Shown here: piece by piece, positions 35,631 through 45,496 of the stretch
Layout: every line of letters starts with the position of its first letter
Position numbering within the stretch: the stretch's first letter is position 1
NCBI GenBank assembly: GCA_963753725.1
Contig: CAVWDI010000010.1
Coordinates: 620,001-684,000 of the forward strand
Source: CAVWDI01 sp963753725
GTDB lineage: Bacteria > Chloroflexota > Anaerolineae > Anaerolineales > UBA4823
Direction: 5' to 3'
Length of the DNA stretch: 64,000 bases
Translations under genes and position numbers: made by a program
Notes under the pieces: model-generated
What the model was told of the DNA's origin: nothing
Database searches by the model: none
The model's input: only the letters and a program-made list of their open reading frames with translations

Positions 35631-38567
35631 ATGATGACGTCTGAAAATCCAAAAGTAACCCAACTGGAGCAGCAGTTGGCGCGCGCCCAGCGTGAAATCG
35701 TGCGCCTGGGTTCTTTCCCTGAGCTTAATCCGGCAGCCATTATTGAGGTGGACCTGGAGCAGAATGTCCACTATGTGAATCCGGCGGCGGACGAGATGTT
35801 CCCTAGATGCTGCGATGTGATATTCGAAACGCCGCTGCTGGAGGATCTTTCTACGGTTGTAGGTAAGCTGCAAGCTGAAAACCAGCATTCTTTTTTGCGC
35901 GAGTTAAAAAGGGACCAGACCTGGTACCAGCAGGTGATACACCTGGTGCCGGACAGCGACCGCATCCGCAGTTTTATTATCGATATTACCGAACGTAAAC
36001 GGGTGCAGGAACAATTAAAACGGCAGAACCAATACCTGGCAGCCTTGAACGCGACCACACTTGGTTTGATGAGCCGGCTGGATATCAATGAACTGCTGCA
36101 GGATATTGTCTCCAGGGCTGGTCACCTGATGGGCTCCTCGCACGGATTTATCTTCCTGCTGGAAGGGGGGCAGGACGAACTGGAGCAGAAGGTGGGTGTG
36201 GGTAACTTCGCAGACACGATCGGAACCCGCCTCAAGCGCGGCGAAGGTGTGTCGGGCAATGTCTGGGAGACTGGAAAGCCGCTAAAGGTGGCTGACTATA
36301 ACACCTGGGAACACCAGGCTCTCACATATGCAACCCTGGAGATTAAAGCGGTCGCGGCAGTTCCGCTAGTATCTGGAGGCAGATTTATCGGCACGATCGG
36401 CATGGCGTACAGCGCCGACTCTGGGAGGATTTTCGGGGATGCAGAAATGGAACTGCTGAACCGCTTCGCTGAATTGGCATCCCTGGCTTTGGATAATGCC
36501 TGGCTTTTCGCAGAAGCCCAGGAGGCGCGCAAGACAGCCGAAGCCGCAAATGAAGCCAAAAGCGCCTTCCTGGCTAACATGAGCCACGAAATCCGCACGC
36601 CGATGAACGCTATCATCGGTATGACCAGCCTGTTGATTGATACGCAATTAGACCTAGAGCAGCGTGATTATGTGGAGACCGTGCGCCAGAGCGGGGAAGC
36701 TTTACTGACGATCATCAACGATATCCTCGATTTTTCCAAGATCGAAGCGGACCGGCTTGAATTGGAATACCAGGGGTTCAACCTGCGCGAATGCATGGAA
36801 AACGCGCTTGACCTGCTGGCGCCCACCGCAGCTAAAAAGGGTTTGGACCTGGCTTATATGATCGACCGTAAAACGCCGGAAGCCATAAAAGGGGACGTAA
36901 CCCGTTTGCGGCAGATCTTTGTTAACCTGTTGAGCAACGCAGTCAAATTCACAGAAGAAGGTGAGGTGGTGCTTTCTGTATCCACAGAACAGCTTTCCAG
37001 CCCGGCTTCGAGCCCGGCACCCGAAGCGAAAATGCTGCACTTCATCGTCAAAGATACAGGAATTGGCATTCCGGAAGACCGGATGAACCGCCTGTTCCAA
37101 TCTTTCAGCCAGGTGGATGCTTCAACCACCAGGCGTTTTGGCGGCACCGGATTGGGTTTGGCGATCAGCAAACGATTGAGCGAAATGATGGGGGGCAATA
37201 TGTGGGTTGAGAGCAAGCTGGGCGAGGGCTCGGCTTTTCATTTTACGATCCAAGCCGAAGCGGCGCCTGCTCCAATGCGGGCTTATCTGGATGAAATACA
37301 GCCCGTGTTGGAAAGCCAGCGCGTGCTGATTGTGGATGACAATGCTACCAACCGGCTGATCCTGACCCGACAGTTAGAAATGTGGCAGATGCAGCCGCAG
37401 GCAACTGAGTCCCCTTTAGAAGCTCTGGAGTGGATTGGCGGGGAAGAAAACTTTGATCTGGCTATCCTGGATATGCAGATGCCGGAGATGGACGGCTTGA
37501 CCCTGGCGACCGAGATCCGCGCCCTCGACACACCGCGCTCTAAACTGCCGCTTATCATGCTGACCAGCCTGGGGCGGCGGGAGGTCAACCAGGAGGCTGG
37601 TGATTTCGCGGCTTTTCTGAACAAACCCATTAAACCTTCATCGCTGTTCGATGCAATGGTCGGTATCATCACTGGGCAACCCACGAAAGTCATGCAGAGA
37701 GAAAAAGAAGGTGAAATTAAATACGATGCCAGCATGGGACAGGGTGCGCCATTGCGTATATTGCTGGCGGAGGACAATGCCAATAACCAGAAACTGGCCA
37801 CGCTCATTCTGAAACGGCTCGGTTATCAGGCTGACCTGGCCGGTAATGGCCTGGAAGCGCTGCAAGCCCTGAAACGCCAGGTTTATGACGTGGTGTTGAT
37901 GGACGTGCAAATGCCGGAGATGGACGGTCTCGCAGCGACCAGGCATATCCGGGCCGAAATAACGCTTGATCGCCAGCCAAGGATCATCGCCATGACCGCC
38001 AACGCTATGCAGGGAGATCGCGAAATGTGCCTCGAAGCCGGCATGGATGATTACATCAGCAAACCCATCCGCATCGAGGAGTTAGTGCGCGGATTAAGAA
38101 AAACCCTGCCGCTCGATACGGACAACAGGACAGAACAGCCGCAGGTAGGTAACGAACCGGTGGGTGTCAACATAGATCCGAATGTGGAACCCGAGACCCA
38201 GACGGGTGATGAAGGTGTGCTCGATAAGCAGGCATTGAACAGCTTGCTCAACACGCTGGGCGGGGAATTCGCGTATCTTGAGGAATTGATTGACTTATTC
38301 CTGGAGGATACCCCCCACTTAATCGAAGATTTGAATACCGCCGTCGAAAAGCAAGACATCCCGGAAGTGCATCGCCTTTCTCACAGTCTCAAATCAAATG
38401 GTGCTGATTACGGGGCTATTAAATTCTCTAATCTTTGTAAAGAATTGGAAATAGAGTCGAAATCAGGGCGGCTGAATGGGGCTGCCGGGCTGGCGGCCGA
38501 GATCACCCAGGAATACACAAATATGGAAGGCGCATTGAGGGAATTGAGAGCACGAGGCAGTATTTGA
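35631..38567 (+). CDS. Hybrid sensor histidine kinase (PAS-GAF-HK-REC-REC-HPt)
   Basis: A soluble multi-domain kinase of 978 residues. In order: a short coiled coil; PAS-like domain (about 20-125); GAF (about 150-295, 'RAGHLMGSSHGFIFLLEGGQ'); HisKA with H319 in 'LANMSHEIRTPMNAIIGM'; HATPase ('IFVNLLSNAVKFTEEGEV', 'DTGIGIPEDRMNRLFQSF', 'GGTGLGLAISKRL'); receiver 1 (D614); receiver 2 (D758 in 'DVVLMDVQMPEMDG'); and HPt with H918 in HRLSHSLKSNG. This is a complete internal phosphorelay. No membrane helix is present, so it senses a cytosolic signal, possibly through GAF. It is followed by a second kinase gene in the same direction. Confidence 0.93.
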   Translation: MMTSENPKVTQLEQQLARAQREIVRLGSFPELNPAAIIEVDLEQNVHYVNPAADEMFPRCCDVIFETPLLEDLSTVVGKLQAENQHSFLRELKRDQTWYQQVIHLVPDSDRIRSFIIDITERKRVQEQLKRQNQYLAALNATTLGLMSRLDINELLQDIVSRAGHLMGSSHGFIFLLEGGQDELEQKVGVGNFADTIGTRLKRGEGVSGNVWETGKPLKVADYNTWEHQALTYATLEIKAVAAVPLVSGGRFIGTIGMAYSADSGRIFGDAEMELLNRFAELASLALDNAWLFAEAQEARKTAEAANEAKSAFLANMSHEIRTPMNAIIGMTSLLIDTQLDLEQRDYVETVRQSGEALLTIINDILDFSKIEADRLELEYQGFNLRECMENALDLLAPTAAKKGLDLAYMIDRKTPEAIKGDVTRLRQIFVNLLSNAVKFTEEGEVVLSVSTEQLSSPASSPAPEAKMLHFIVKDTGIGIPEDRMNRLFQSFSQVDASTTRRFGGTGLGLAISKRLSEMMGGNMWVESKLGEGSAFHFTIQAEAAPAPMRAYLDEIQPVLESQRVLIVDDNATNRLILTRQLEMWQMQPQATESPLEALEWIGGEENFDLAILDMQMPEMDGLTLATEIRALDTPRSKLPLIMLTSLGRREVNQEAGDFAAFLNKPIKPSSLFDAMVGIITGQPTKVMQREKEGEIKYDASMGQGAPLRILLAEDNANNQKLATLILKRLGYQADLAGNGLEALQALKRQVYDVVLMDVQMPEMDGLAATRHIRAEITLDRQPRIIAMTANAMQGDREMCLEAGMDDYISKPIRIEELVRGLRKTLPLDTDNRTEQPQVGNEPVGVNIDPNVEPETQTGDEGVLDKQALNSLLNTLGGEFAYLEELIDLFLEDTPHLIEDLNTAVEKQDIPEVHRLSHSLKSNGADYGAIKFSNLCKELEIESKSGRLNGAAGLAAEITQEYTNMEGALRELRARGSI

Positions 38568-38627
38568 TATACTGGTTAGTTGACTGGAAAATATTAGTTC
38601 ATCTTATTTAAAGGAAGAAAGCGATAA

Positions 38628-40025
38628 ATGGAAGAGGGTAAAGGTCATATTCTGGTCGTAGATGACAATAAAATGAACCGTCTTAAACTGTCCCGCAGTC
38701 TGGAAGTTCAGGGGTTTACAGTTGGATTGGCGGAGGGCGGGCAGCAGGCATTAGATTTGTTGAAGGTGGAATCGTTTGACGTGGTGCTGCTCGATATTGT
38801 CATGCCGGAGATGGACGGCTACCAGGTGCTCGAACGCATAAAAGGTGACCCCCAACTGCGGGATATCCCGGTGATCGTAATTTCAGCGCTGGATGAAACT
38901 GAGTCCGCAGTGCGCTGCATCGAAATGGGTGCGGAAGATTATTTACCTAAATCATTTGACCCGGTGCTGCTGCGGGCGCGCCTGAATGCCAGTCTGCAGA
39001 AGAAGAACCTGCGAGACCTGGAGGTAGCTTACCTCGAGCAAGAGATGACCCTGAGGCAGAATGAAAAACTGGCCACTATAGGCCGGCTGAGCGCTGGCAT
39101 GGCGCACGAGTTGAATAATCCGACTGCAGCAGCCAAGCGCGGCGCTGACAACCTGGGCGTTACGCTGTCCCGTATGCAGAATATATACATGCAGTTGTTT
39201 GAAATGGGGCTTTCGGAGGATCAGCGGGGAGAATTAGCGCGACTGGACAATCTAGCAAAAGAGAGAGCCAGAGAACCGCTGGATATGGATCCGCTCACCC
39301 GCAGTGATCTGGAGGCGGATGTGGAAGATTGGCTGGATAACAAGCTGGTAGAAGATCCGTGGGATATTTCTCCCAAGCTGGTTACCTTCGGCTGTAATCC
39401 CAGCGAACTGGATAAGTTATCGAAGGATTTCAGCCCCGACCAATTTAAAATTATCCTGCAGTGGTTGGACTGCACCTGCGAAGCATATCGAATTTTAGCC
39501 AGCATCGCAGGGACAACCGCCCGCATTGCAGATATTGTGAGCGCCCTGAAAGTCTATACTTATCTGGACCAGGCGCCCATCCAGAATGTAGATATCAACG
39601 CCGGACTGGAAAGCACAATTGCCGTCCTGCAGAATAAGCTTAACGGGATCGAAATTAAACGCAGCTATGCAGCAGACCTGCCCCAGATTGAAGCCTATGG
39701 CAGTGAACTAAATCAGGTCTGGACCAACTTGATTGAAAATGCGATCGATGGTGTAAACGGGCAGGGAGAAATCCGTGTGCTGACCCGCCAGGATAGTGGC
39801 TGGATGGTGGTTGAAATCGAGGACAACGGGACTGGAATCCCACAGGATATCCAGGCCAATATTTTTGACCCGTTCTTTACCACCAAACCTCCCGGTCAGG
39901 GGACCGGGCTGGGTTTGAATGTCTCCCATAATATTGTCGTCCAAAAGCATAAGGGCAGCATCGAAGTGCACTCGCAGCCAGGTACTACGCGCTTCGAAGT
40001 ACGGCTGCCGCTGAATTTGAATTAA
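38628..40025 (+). CDS. Receiver-histidine kinase (REC-HK)
   Basis: This protein of 465 residues reverses the usual order. The N-terminal receiver (GHILVVDDNK, D56 in 'VVLLDIVMPEMDG', Lys in DYLPKSFD) is followed by a coiled coil and a kinase core with H160 in 'LSAGMAHELNNPTAAAKRGA'. A long helical insert carries 'KLVEDPWDISPKLVTFG', and an HATPase follows ('NQVWTNLIENAIDGVNGQGE', 'DNGTGIPQDI', 'GQGTGLGLNVSHNIV'). Such proteins act as intermediate kinases switched by a partner. It lies 60 bases downstream of the hybrid kinase, which likely phosphorylates its receiver. Confidence 0.92.
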   Translation: MEEGKGHILVVDDNKMNRLKLSRSLEVQGFTVGLAEGGQQALDLLKVESFDVVLLDIVMPEMDGYQVLERIKGDPQLRDIPVIVISALDETESAVRCIEMGAEDYLPKSFDPVLLRARLNASLQKKNLRDLEVAYLEQEMTLRQNEKLATIGRLSAGMAHELNNPTAAAKRGADNLGVTLSRMQNIYMQLFEMGLSEDQRGELARLDNLAKERAREPLDMDPLTRSDLEADVEDWLDNKLVEDPWDISPKLVTFGCNPSELDKLSKDFSPDQFKIILQWLDCTCEAYRILASIAGTTARIADIVSALKVYTYLDQAPIQNVDINAGLESTIAVLQNKLNGIEIKRSYAADLPQIEAYGSELNQVWTNLIENAIDGVNGQGEIRVLTRQDSGWMVVEIEDNGTGIPQDIQANIFDPFFTTKPPGQGTGLGLNVSHNIVVQKHKGSIEVHSQPGTTRFEVRLPLNLN

Positions 40026-40163
40026 AGAATACAACATTTGCAAAGACCAGATATTGGTTTTTAACAATCGCCCTAATAAATTACCGGCCCGGCCTATAAT
40101 TGTTTCCTTAAACCGGATTATAATATTAAAAGGATCCGTATAAGTTACAACCAAAGGAGATTG

Positions 40164-40685
40164 ATGAAGAAAATCGTCTGTGTTTTAGTGTTGTTATTGA
40201 TCAGTGCCTGTGGAACGGACCAGACCAATGTAGACGAATTAGATTTTGCGAATATTGTCACGGGTACAGTCCAGGGTATGGAAACCTGGGGGACGGCATG
40301 GGGACCAGGCGCCTTCGAATCGAACGGCGATAAGATATTCTTCACGACCATAAATCAGGATCATAAATTTCTGGCGTACAAGGGTGGACCGGAATCGGAT
40401 ATGATGATGGGAGGTATTCTTACCTGTGCATCCTGCCATGGTCCGGATGGGAAAGGCGGCTCCCACATAATGTACAACTATACGATGAATGCACCCGATA
40501 TTCGCTATTCAGCATTACAGGCTGAGAAGAAAGATAAGAAGGAATACAATTTAGAGGATTTGCGCCAGGCGGTTACTCATGGTAAACACCCCGACGGCAG
40601 CAACCTCGACCGCTATATGCCGCGCTGGGAGATCGAGGATGGCGACCTGGCGGATGTGCTGGATTATTTAAAGTCTTTGCCCTGA
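40164..40685 (+). CDS. Lipoprotein c-type cytochrome
   Basis: A protein of 173 residues with a signal peptide and lipobox (VLLLLISACG), so it is anchored outside the membrane. One haem c site, CASCHGPDGKGG, lies at about residue 92, and a candidate axial Met is in DRYMPRWEI near 160. The C-terminal 'GDLADVLDYLKSLP' is typical of small class I cytochromes. It probably carries electrons in a respiratory or oxidative pathway. ATG 40164 follows AAAGGAG. The gene stands alone. Confidence 0.85.
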   Translation: MKKIVCVLVLLLISACGTDQTNVDELDFANIVTGTVQGMETWGTAWGPGAFESNGDKIFFTTINQDHKFLAYKGGPESDMMMGGILTCASCHGPDGKGGSHIMYNYTMNAPDIRYSALQAEKKDKKEYNLEDLRQAVTHGKHPDGSNLDRYMPRWEIEDGDLADVLDYLKSLP

Positions 40686-41083
40686 AATTGAAATTAATAA
40701 TATTTGTCAGGTTGTGTCTATCACAATCTGGCGAATAGGTAATTTCAATTTTATTTTTTCGCCCCCAAATAATATTGCGGATGGTTTGAAGTGTATCACA
40801 CACCTTCCTTATTGACCGTGATATCAATCCATTGTAGCGTGGACATCCATGTCCGCGGGATTTGATGCATTTGTGCAATCCTCCTCAGAAAAGGATTTCT
40901 GGGCTACTATTTCAGATTTAATACGTTTGTACAATCCTGGGGAGAAATTCAATTTATGCATACATAAACCTAATTAAAGCCTCGTTATACCTGTCCATCC
41001 TGCAGACAGTTTGTTACAATCCATAAATTGTAATGTGAAACTTTTTATTCAAATTTGGGTTAATGTAATTATGGAGGAAGGAT
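40686..41083. other. Intergenic stretch with hairpin
   Basis: About 400 bases have no gene. The hairpin at 40838-40857 pairs CGTGGACAT with ATGTCCGCG (one T-G pair) around CC. Two similar phrases (TTTGTGCAATCCT and TTTGTACAATCCT) follow near 40868 and 40927. Confidence 0.5.
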
Positions 41084-41935
41084 ATGTCAAATATAAGAAT
41101 CGTTACAGACAGCACCGCGAATTTATCTCAAGAATATGTAGAAGAACAGGATATCAAGGTTGTCCCTTTAAATATCCATTGGGGTGATGAGAATTTTAAG
41201 GATGGTGTGGATATCACGCCTACCGAATTTTACGAGCGCCTGGAAAAATCATCGCACAATCCAAAAACATCCCAGCCTGCCATGCTGGATTTCCTCAACG
41301 CTTACGAAGAAGTAGGGCCAGGATCTGAAGCAATCATTACACCGGTTATTTCTTCCGGGATCAGCGGTACTTATTCGTCGGCAGAATCCGCCAAAAACGA
41401 TTTTTCAGCAGTTCCTGTAGAAGTGGTTGACACCAAAGCCACCGCTTCAGGATTGGCTTTGATTGTAATGGCTGTCAACCAGGCCATCCAGGACGGCAAA
41501 AGCCTGGAAGAGGTCAGGCAGATCACCGAGGACGTGTCCAGCCGGGTGAAATTCTATTTTATGGTGGACACACTGGAGTACCTGCACCGAGGCGGCCGTA
41601 TCGGAGGCGCCAGGCGATTCTTGGGGACTGCATTGAATATTAAACCGATCCTGCTGCTGGATGATGAGGGCAAGATTGGGGCGCTGGAGCAGGTACGCAC
41701 CAGGAAAAAGGCCCTGGCGAGGCTGGTCGAGCTCGCCCAGGAAGTCGCCGGGGGTAAGCCAGCCTATGTTGGAGTCTTCCATGCTAATGTCCCTGACGTG
41801 GCTGAAGGTTTTCGCCAGCAGTTGGATGAGGCAGTGGATTGTAAGTTCCTGGATATCTTCGAGCTCAGCCCGGTGATTGGCGTGCACGTCGGCCCAGGAA
41901 CGGTTGGTTTTGGCATGTATGCCGAGAAAGAGTGA
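41084..41935 (+). CDS. DegV family fatty-acid-binding protein
   Basis: A cytosolic protein of 283 residues of the DegV family: 'IRIVTDSTANLSQEYVEEQD', 'PKTSQPAMLDFLNAYEEV', 'ITPVISSGISGTYSSAESAK', 'VDTKATASGLALIV' and 'VDTLEYLHRGGRIGGARRFL'. The conserved Thr/Ser region holds a fatty-acid carboxylate. FakB members present fatty acids to the kinase FakA, but no FakA is in the window. GGAGGAAGG precedes the ATG. The gene ends at a clear terminator. Confidence 0.93.
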   Translation: MSNIRIVTDSTANLSQEYVEEQDIKVVPLNIHWGDENFKDGVDITPTEFYERLEKSSHNPKTSQPAMLDFLNAYEEVGPGSEAIITPVISSGISGTYSSAESAKNDFSAVPVEVVDTKATASGLALIVMAVNQAIQDGKSLEEVRQITEDVSSRVKFYFMVDTLEYLHRGGRIGGARRFLGTALNIKPILLLDDEGKIGALEQVRTRKKALARLVELAQEVAGGKPAYVGVFHANVPDVAEGFRQQLDEAVDCKFLDIFELSPVIGVHVGPGTVGFGMYAEKE

Positions 41936-41986
41936 ATTAATTCCTTCACAAATAGATAACCATTACAGATAATAATTGAAGTCCGG

Positions 41987-42020
41987 ACAACCCGCGAGAA
42001 AGTCTGATTTCGCGGGTTGT
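41987..42020 (+). terminator. Terminator of the degV gene
   Basis: A perfect 11-bp stem ACAACCCGCGA/TCGCGGGTTGT with a 12-base loop is followed by TGTTCTTT, about 50 bases past the stop. Confidence 0.8.
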
Positions 42021-42077
42021 TGTTCTTTGGAATAATATTTTTTCTTCTATACGAACAATAACAATGGAGCGATAATC

Positions 42078-42452
42078 ATGAACATATTCTTTGCATTAGG
42101 ATCATTTTTTGGCGGGCTGGCGGTCGCTATGGGGGCTTTTGGCGCGCATGCGCTGGCAGAACGGATATCCCCCGAACGGCTGGCAAACTTCGAAACAGCG
42201 GCGCGCTACCAGATGTATCACGCGCTGGCACTGCTGGCGCTCGCGCTGGCGATAGCCTACTTTCCTGCCGGGACGAAACTGCTTACCGCTGGCGGTTGGC
42301 TGTTTACAGCGGGGATTTTCCTGTTTTCGGGCAGCCTGTATATCCTGTCATTGACCGGCATTCGCTGGCTGGGCGCTGTTACGCCTTTAGGCGGTGTGGC
42401 TTTCGCCGCTGGTTGGTTGATGCTGCTCCTGGCTGCCTGGCAGGCAAAATGA
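42078..42452 (+). CDS. DUF423 family membrane protein
   Basis: A membrane protein of 124 residues with four helices and the DUF423/TMEM256 signature: 'GSFFGGLAVAMGAFGAHALA', 'FETAARYQMYHALALLALAL', 'GGWLFTAGIFLFSGSLYILS' and 'GAVTPLGGVAFAAGWLMLLL'. Its role is unknown, although it is widely conserved. GGAG lies 10 bases before the ATG. The gene is complete and convergent with the next gene. Confidence 0.92.
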   Translation: MNIFFALGSFFGGLAVAMGAFGAHALAERISPERLANFETAARYQMYHALALLALALAIAYFPAGTKLLTAGGWLFTAGIFLFSGSLYILSLTGIRWLGAVTPLGGVAFAAGWLMLLLAAWQAK

Positions 42453-42472
42453 CCATACCGGTCTTGTGATGT

Positions 42473-44038
42473 TTATTTCATTACGATCGGCATAAGGTTG
42501 GGCGGTTGGGTGGTGTACAGCTGGCCGAATACTTCCTCTTCGTAGTCCACTAACGGTGCGGTACCCGGATCCGCGAACCACACCACCAGATAAGAATCGT
42601 GCAAGCCAGCCGCGACACTGGTAGACAATACATCCGAATTTAGATCGCCATCCACGCCCGTCTCGCTGAGACGAAATTCCTTGGGATCATATAAATTGCC
42701 TTTGTAATCCATCACCTGTCCGTACAGCTCATATTCGGTCGGCACCAGGGGAGGATTGTCGTAATCACCGCGCCACACGATCAAATAGTTCCTGTTATGG
42801 GTGTTGTAAGCTACTTCTGGAAATAGTACACGACCGATATCATAGCGCGACATACCTAAATGACTGATCTGGAAATCGTTGCTCTCAATGTTGGCTAAAT
42901 TGCTGAACTCATCGTAACCTAACTGCTGGCCGAATACTTCCATCAAATAGCCACTCACCACATCAAAGACTTCATTTCCAAACCAGACCACCAGATAGCG
43001 GTCGCTGTATGGATTGTAGGCGACAGCCGGATCATGAGCCAAATAGGAAGTTTGACCATCCTCTCCCATATCGCTGATACGCAGTTGTGAACTTAATGCT
43101 GATATGTCCCAGTTAACTCTTTTTCCCCAGATTTCCCGTTCATCATCAGCCAATCCGTATGCGTTCGTATTTCCGTACCACACAACCAGGTACTCATTTT
43201 TGAGGGTGTTATAAGCTAAATCCGGAGCATTTGCGTGGAAACTTGCATCCTCTGTAGTACCCATATAACTGATTCGATAATCGTCATTACCTTTCTCTTC
43301 CATCTCATCAAATGCGGTATATCCCAGCCGTTGGCCGAAGATTTCATGCTCATAATCTGCAAGACCACCCCTTTTGTCATTCCCGGACCAGACCAGTAGG
43401 TATTCGTCGACCTGCGAGTTATATACAAGGGCTGGGTCCTCGGCATTAAACTGTTCCGCATCGATTTGCGGTGGAGGGGGACCCATCTGGCTGATTTTAA
43501 AATCCACACCTTTCTGCTGCAGGTTATCATCGTTATAATCCATACGCTGTCCCCATATTTCAAAATCCTTCCTGTAGCCGGATATATAATCATTCCCTTG
43601 CAATACCACCAGGAATTCGTCTCGGATGGAGTTGTAGGCTACGTCCGGAAATTGAGCGCTGTATCCAGGATCGCCGGAAGGTGACATCTGGCTGATGCGC
43701 ATAACCCCGCCGATTCTCTCACCAGTTGACCCATCGATGCGCTGCCCCCAGATTTCCTTTTCACCAACCGCTATGCTCTCATCATTACCATCCCACACGA
43801 CCAGGAATTCATCCCGCTGGGAATTATAAGCGGCAGCTGGGAAATTCGCATGGTAATTTGGATTTCCATCCGGTCCCATATAGCTAATACGCATGTCATC
43901 CGGGGACAGTTCACCAGGTGTAGTAAACAGGTCGGACGCGGCTGAGACAGCCCCAACCAGCAAGAATGCAGCTGATAGGACAATAACCGCGAAAAACTTT
44001 GGCAGTCTTTTGTTACTTATCTTCCGATGAATGGTCAT
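42473..44038 (-). CDS. Exported seven-repeat protein, probable single beta propeller
   Basis: This protein of 521 residues has an N-terminal signal segment ('LPKFFAVIVLSAAFLLVGAV'). It has seven repeats of about 60-70 residues, each with 'RISYMGPDG..' then 'FPAAAYNSQRDEFLVVWDGN' and 'EIWGQRI'. The spacing suggests one seven-bladed propeller on the cell surface. ATG 44038 is chosen because GGAGG lies just before it; a longer frame to 44098 has none. No catalytic residues are evident. It is unrelated in repeat sequence to the 14-repeat protein at 2935. Confidence 0.78.
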   Translation of the reverse strand: MTIHRKISNKRLPKFFAVIVLSAAFLLVGAVSAASDLFTTPGELSPDDMRISYMGPDGNPNYHANFPAAAYNSQRDEFLVVWDGNDESIAVGEKEIWGQRIDGSTGERIGGVMRISQMSPSGDPGYSAQFPDVAYNSIRDEFLVVLQGNDYISGYRKDFEIWGQRMDYNDDNLQQKGVDFKISQMGPPPPQIDAEQFNAEDPALVYNSQVDEYLLVWSGNDKRGGLADYEHEIFGQRLGYTAFDEMEEKGNDDYRISYMGTTEDASFHANAPDLAYNTLKNEYLVVWYGNTNAYGLADDEREIWGKRVNWDISALSSQLRISDMGEDGQTSYLAHDPAVAYNPYSDRYLVVWFGNEVFDVVSGYLMEVFGQQLGYDEFSNLANIESNDFQISHLGMSRYDIGRVLFPEVAYNTHNRNYLIVWRGDYDNPPLVPTEYELYGQVMDYKGNLYDPKEFRLSETGVDGDLNSDVLSTSVAAGLHDSYLVVWFADPGTAPLVDYEEEVFGQLYTTQPPNLMPIVMK

Positions 44039-44239
44039 GATAACCTCCAAATATCCCTCCGAAGCGAACTGCAGTGCTAGATTCAACTGCTTTAGCATAT
44101 AAGATTTTAATTAAAAAGTCAATCTGCAGCAATGGAAATGTCCTTTGGTGAGCTTTCAACAGCCTTATATGTATTATGGCATATGGTATAGTTTTTGGAT
44201 AAGCGAAGTAAACCTCCCATTTTTTAAGGAAAGGATAAA

Positions 44240-45007
44240 ATGAAAAATCGCCAAATCCTGACACCCTACTTTTTAGACCAATCGGAACGCGGATTGGAGT
44301 CGCTGGCTCGTAGCGACTGGTACCTGAATGAACCAGATCTTCCTGAAGGGGGGGCGCAAATCCGTATGGGGACCCTTTATCAGGGGATTGCGGATTTTAC
44401 TGCGGATGCAGTCGCGGCGGGCGAGCGGCCAATCAGCATTGCGGGTGACTGCTGCACAACGATCGGTGTGCTGGCCGGTCTGCAGCGAGCAGGTCTGGAT
44501 GTGACCTTGATCTGGTTCGACTCACACGGTGATTTTAACACCTGGGAAACCTCACCGAGCGGCTTTCTGGGCGGTATGCCGCTGGCTATGATTGTTGGGC
44601 GCGGTGAGCAAACCATAACGGAGGCGGTGGGATTAAAAGCGGTTGATGAGGGCAATGTGATCCTGACCGATGGGCGTGATCTGGATCCGGATGAGCGTGA
44701 GGCGCTTGAGAATTCATCAGTAACCCATTTGGAAACCACGGAGATGCTGCTTGAACGACCGTTGCCGGCAGGAGCGCTGTACGTGCACTTCGATACCGAT
44801 ATCCTTAATCCGTGTGAAGCGCCCGCGATGAATTACCTGGCGGAAGGGGGACCTTCGTCGCAGGAGCTTGAGTGTGTGTTCAAATATCTGGTCGAATCTG
44901 GGCAGGTCGCGGCGGTTTCGATGTCATCCTGGAACCCGGAGATGGATGAGGGTGGGGTAACAGAACAGTTGTGTATGCGTTTATTTGGAACGTTGGTGGG
45001 GTGGTAA
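44240..45007 (+). CDS. Arginase/agmatinase-family protein, variant metal site
   Basis: A protein of 255 residues with the ureohydrolase fold. Metal-binding motifs are 'WFDSHGDFNT' (D94, H96, D98) and 'HFDTDILNP' (D185, D187). The first motif, normally GGDHS, is AGDCCTT, so Asp70 is kept but the manganese-A His is Cys71. 'GVLAGLQRAGLDVTLIWF' and the late 'AAVSMSSWNPEMDEGG' with the conserved Glu are present. It probably hydrolyses a guanidino or amidino compound, or may be a non-arginase branch with one metal. The substrate is unknown. AAGGAAAGG lies ahead of the ATG. It has no operon partner. Confidence 0.82.
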   Translation: MKNRQILTPYFLDQSERGLESLARSDWYLNEPDLPEGGAQIRMGTLYQGIADFTADAVAAGERPISIAGDCCTTIGVLAGLQRAGLDVTLIWFDSHGDFNTWETSPSGFLGGMPLAMIVGRGEQTITEAVGLKAVDEGNVILTDGRDLDPDEREALENSSVTHLETTEMLLERPLPAGALYVHFDTDILNPCEAPAMNYLAEGGPSSQELECVFKYLVESGQVAAVSMSSWNPEMDEGGVTEQLCMRLFGTLVGW

Positions 45008-45175
45008 GAGATTTGAGTGGTAAGAGTTAATAATTGGTAGTCGAAAACGCTCATTAACCTGGCGGCACCTGTGCGAGTGGTTGCGGTGCGTGCGAAGTGG
45101 TCTCCGGTGTGGCTAGGGTGGTGGCTGCTGCTGCACTATGATGTGGTTTTAGCCCATAAACGGTGATATAAATGG

Positions 45176-45254
45176 AATGACTTACATACTTAAGTCATTT
45201 CGACCAGAGGGAGAAATCCCTTAGAAGCAACGATCCCCTCTAAATTTGGCGGGA
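45176..45254. repeat. 79-base intergenic direct repeat, copy 1
   Basis: It starts AATGACTTACATACTTAAGT, contains CATTTCGACCAGAGGGAGAA and ATCCCTTAG, and ends with ATTTGGCGGGA. Copy 2 at 45366 keeps the same internal spacing with few changes. Confidence 0.7.
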
Positions 45255-45365
45255 GTAAATTTAAAATTCATCCCTAGCTAGTCGGTTCTCCTGCATAAAC
45301 AATTTCAACGCCAGCACATAAGGGATTCCTCCTTCGTCCTACAAGAACCATAGGATAAAAATCAG

Positions 45366-45444
45366 AATGACCTACATACTTTTGTCATTTCGACCGGAGG
45401 GAGAAATCCCTTAGGGATAACTATACCTACAATATTTGGCGGGG
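45366..45444. repeat. 79-base intergenic direct repeat, copy 2
   Basis: It matches copy 1 over AATGACCTACATACTTTTGT, CATTTCGACCGGAGGGAGAA, ATCCCTTAG and ATTTGGCGGGG. The 22 bases between TTAG and ATTTGGCGG differ but have equal length. Confidence 0.7.
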
Positions 45445-45496
45445 GTTCGTTTTGTTGGTTTGATATCGCGAAGAGATACTGGTGTCTTCAGCCTGG

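Larger units (their letters stand above)
45008..45496. other. Intergenic stretch with two direct repeats
   Basis: About 490 bases without a gene contain two copies of a 79-base repeat (45176-45254 and 45366-45444). Confidence 0.6.
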
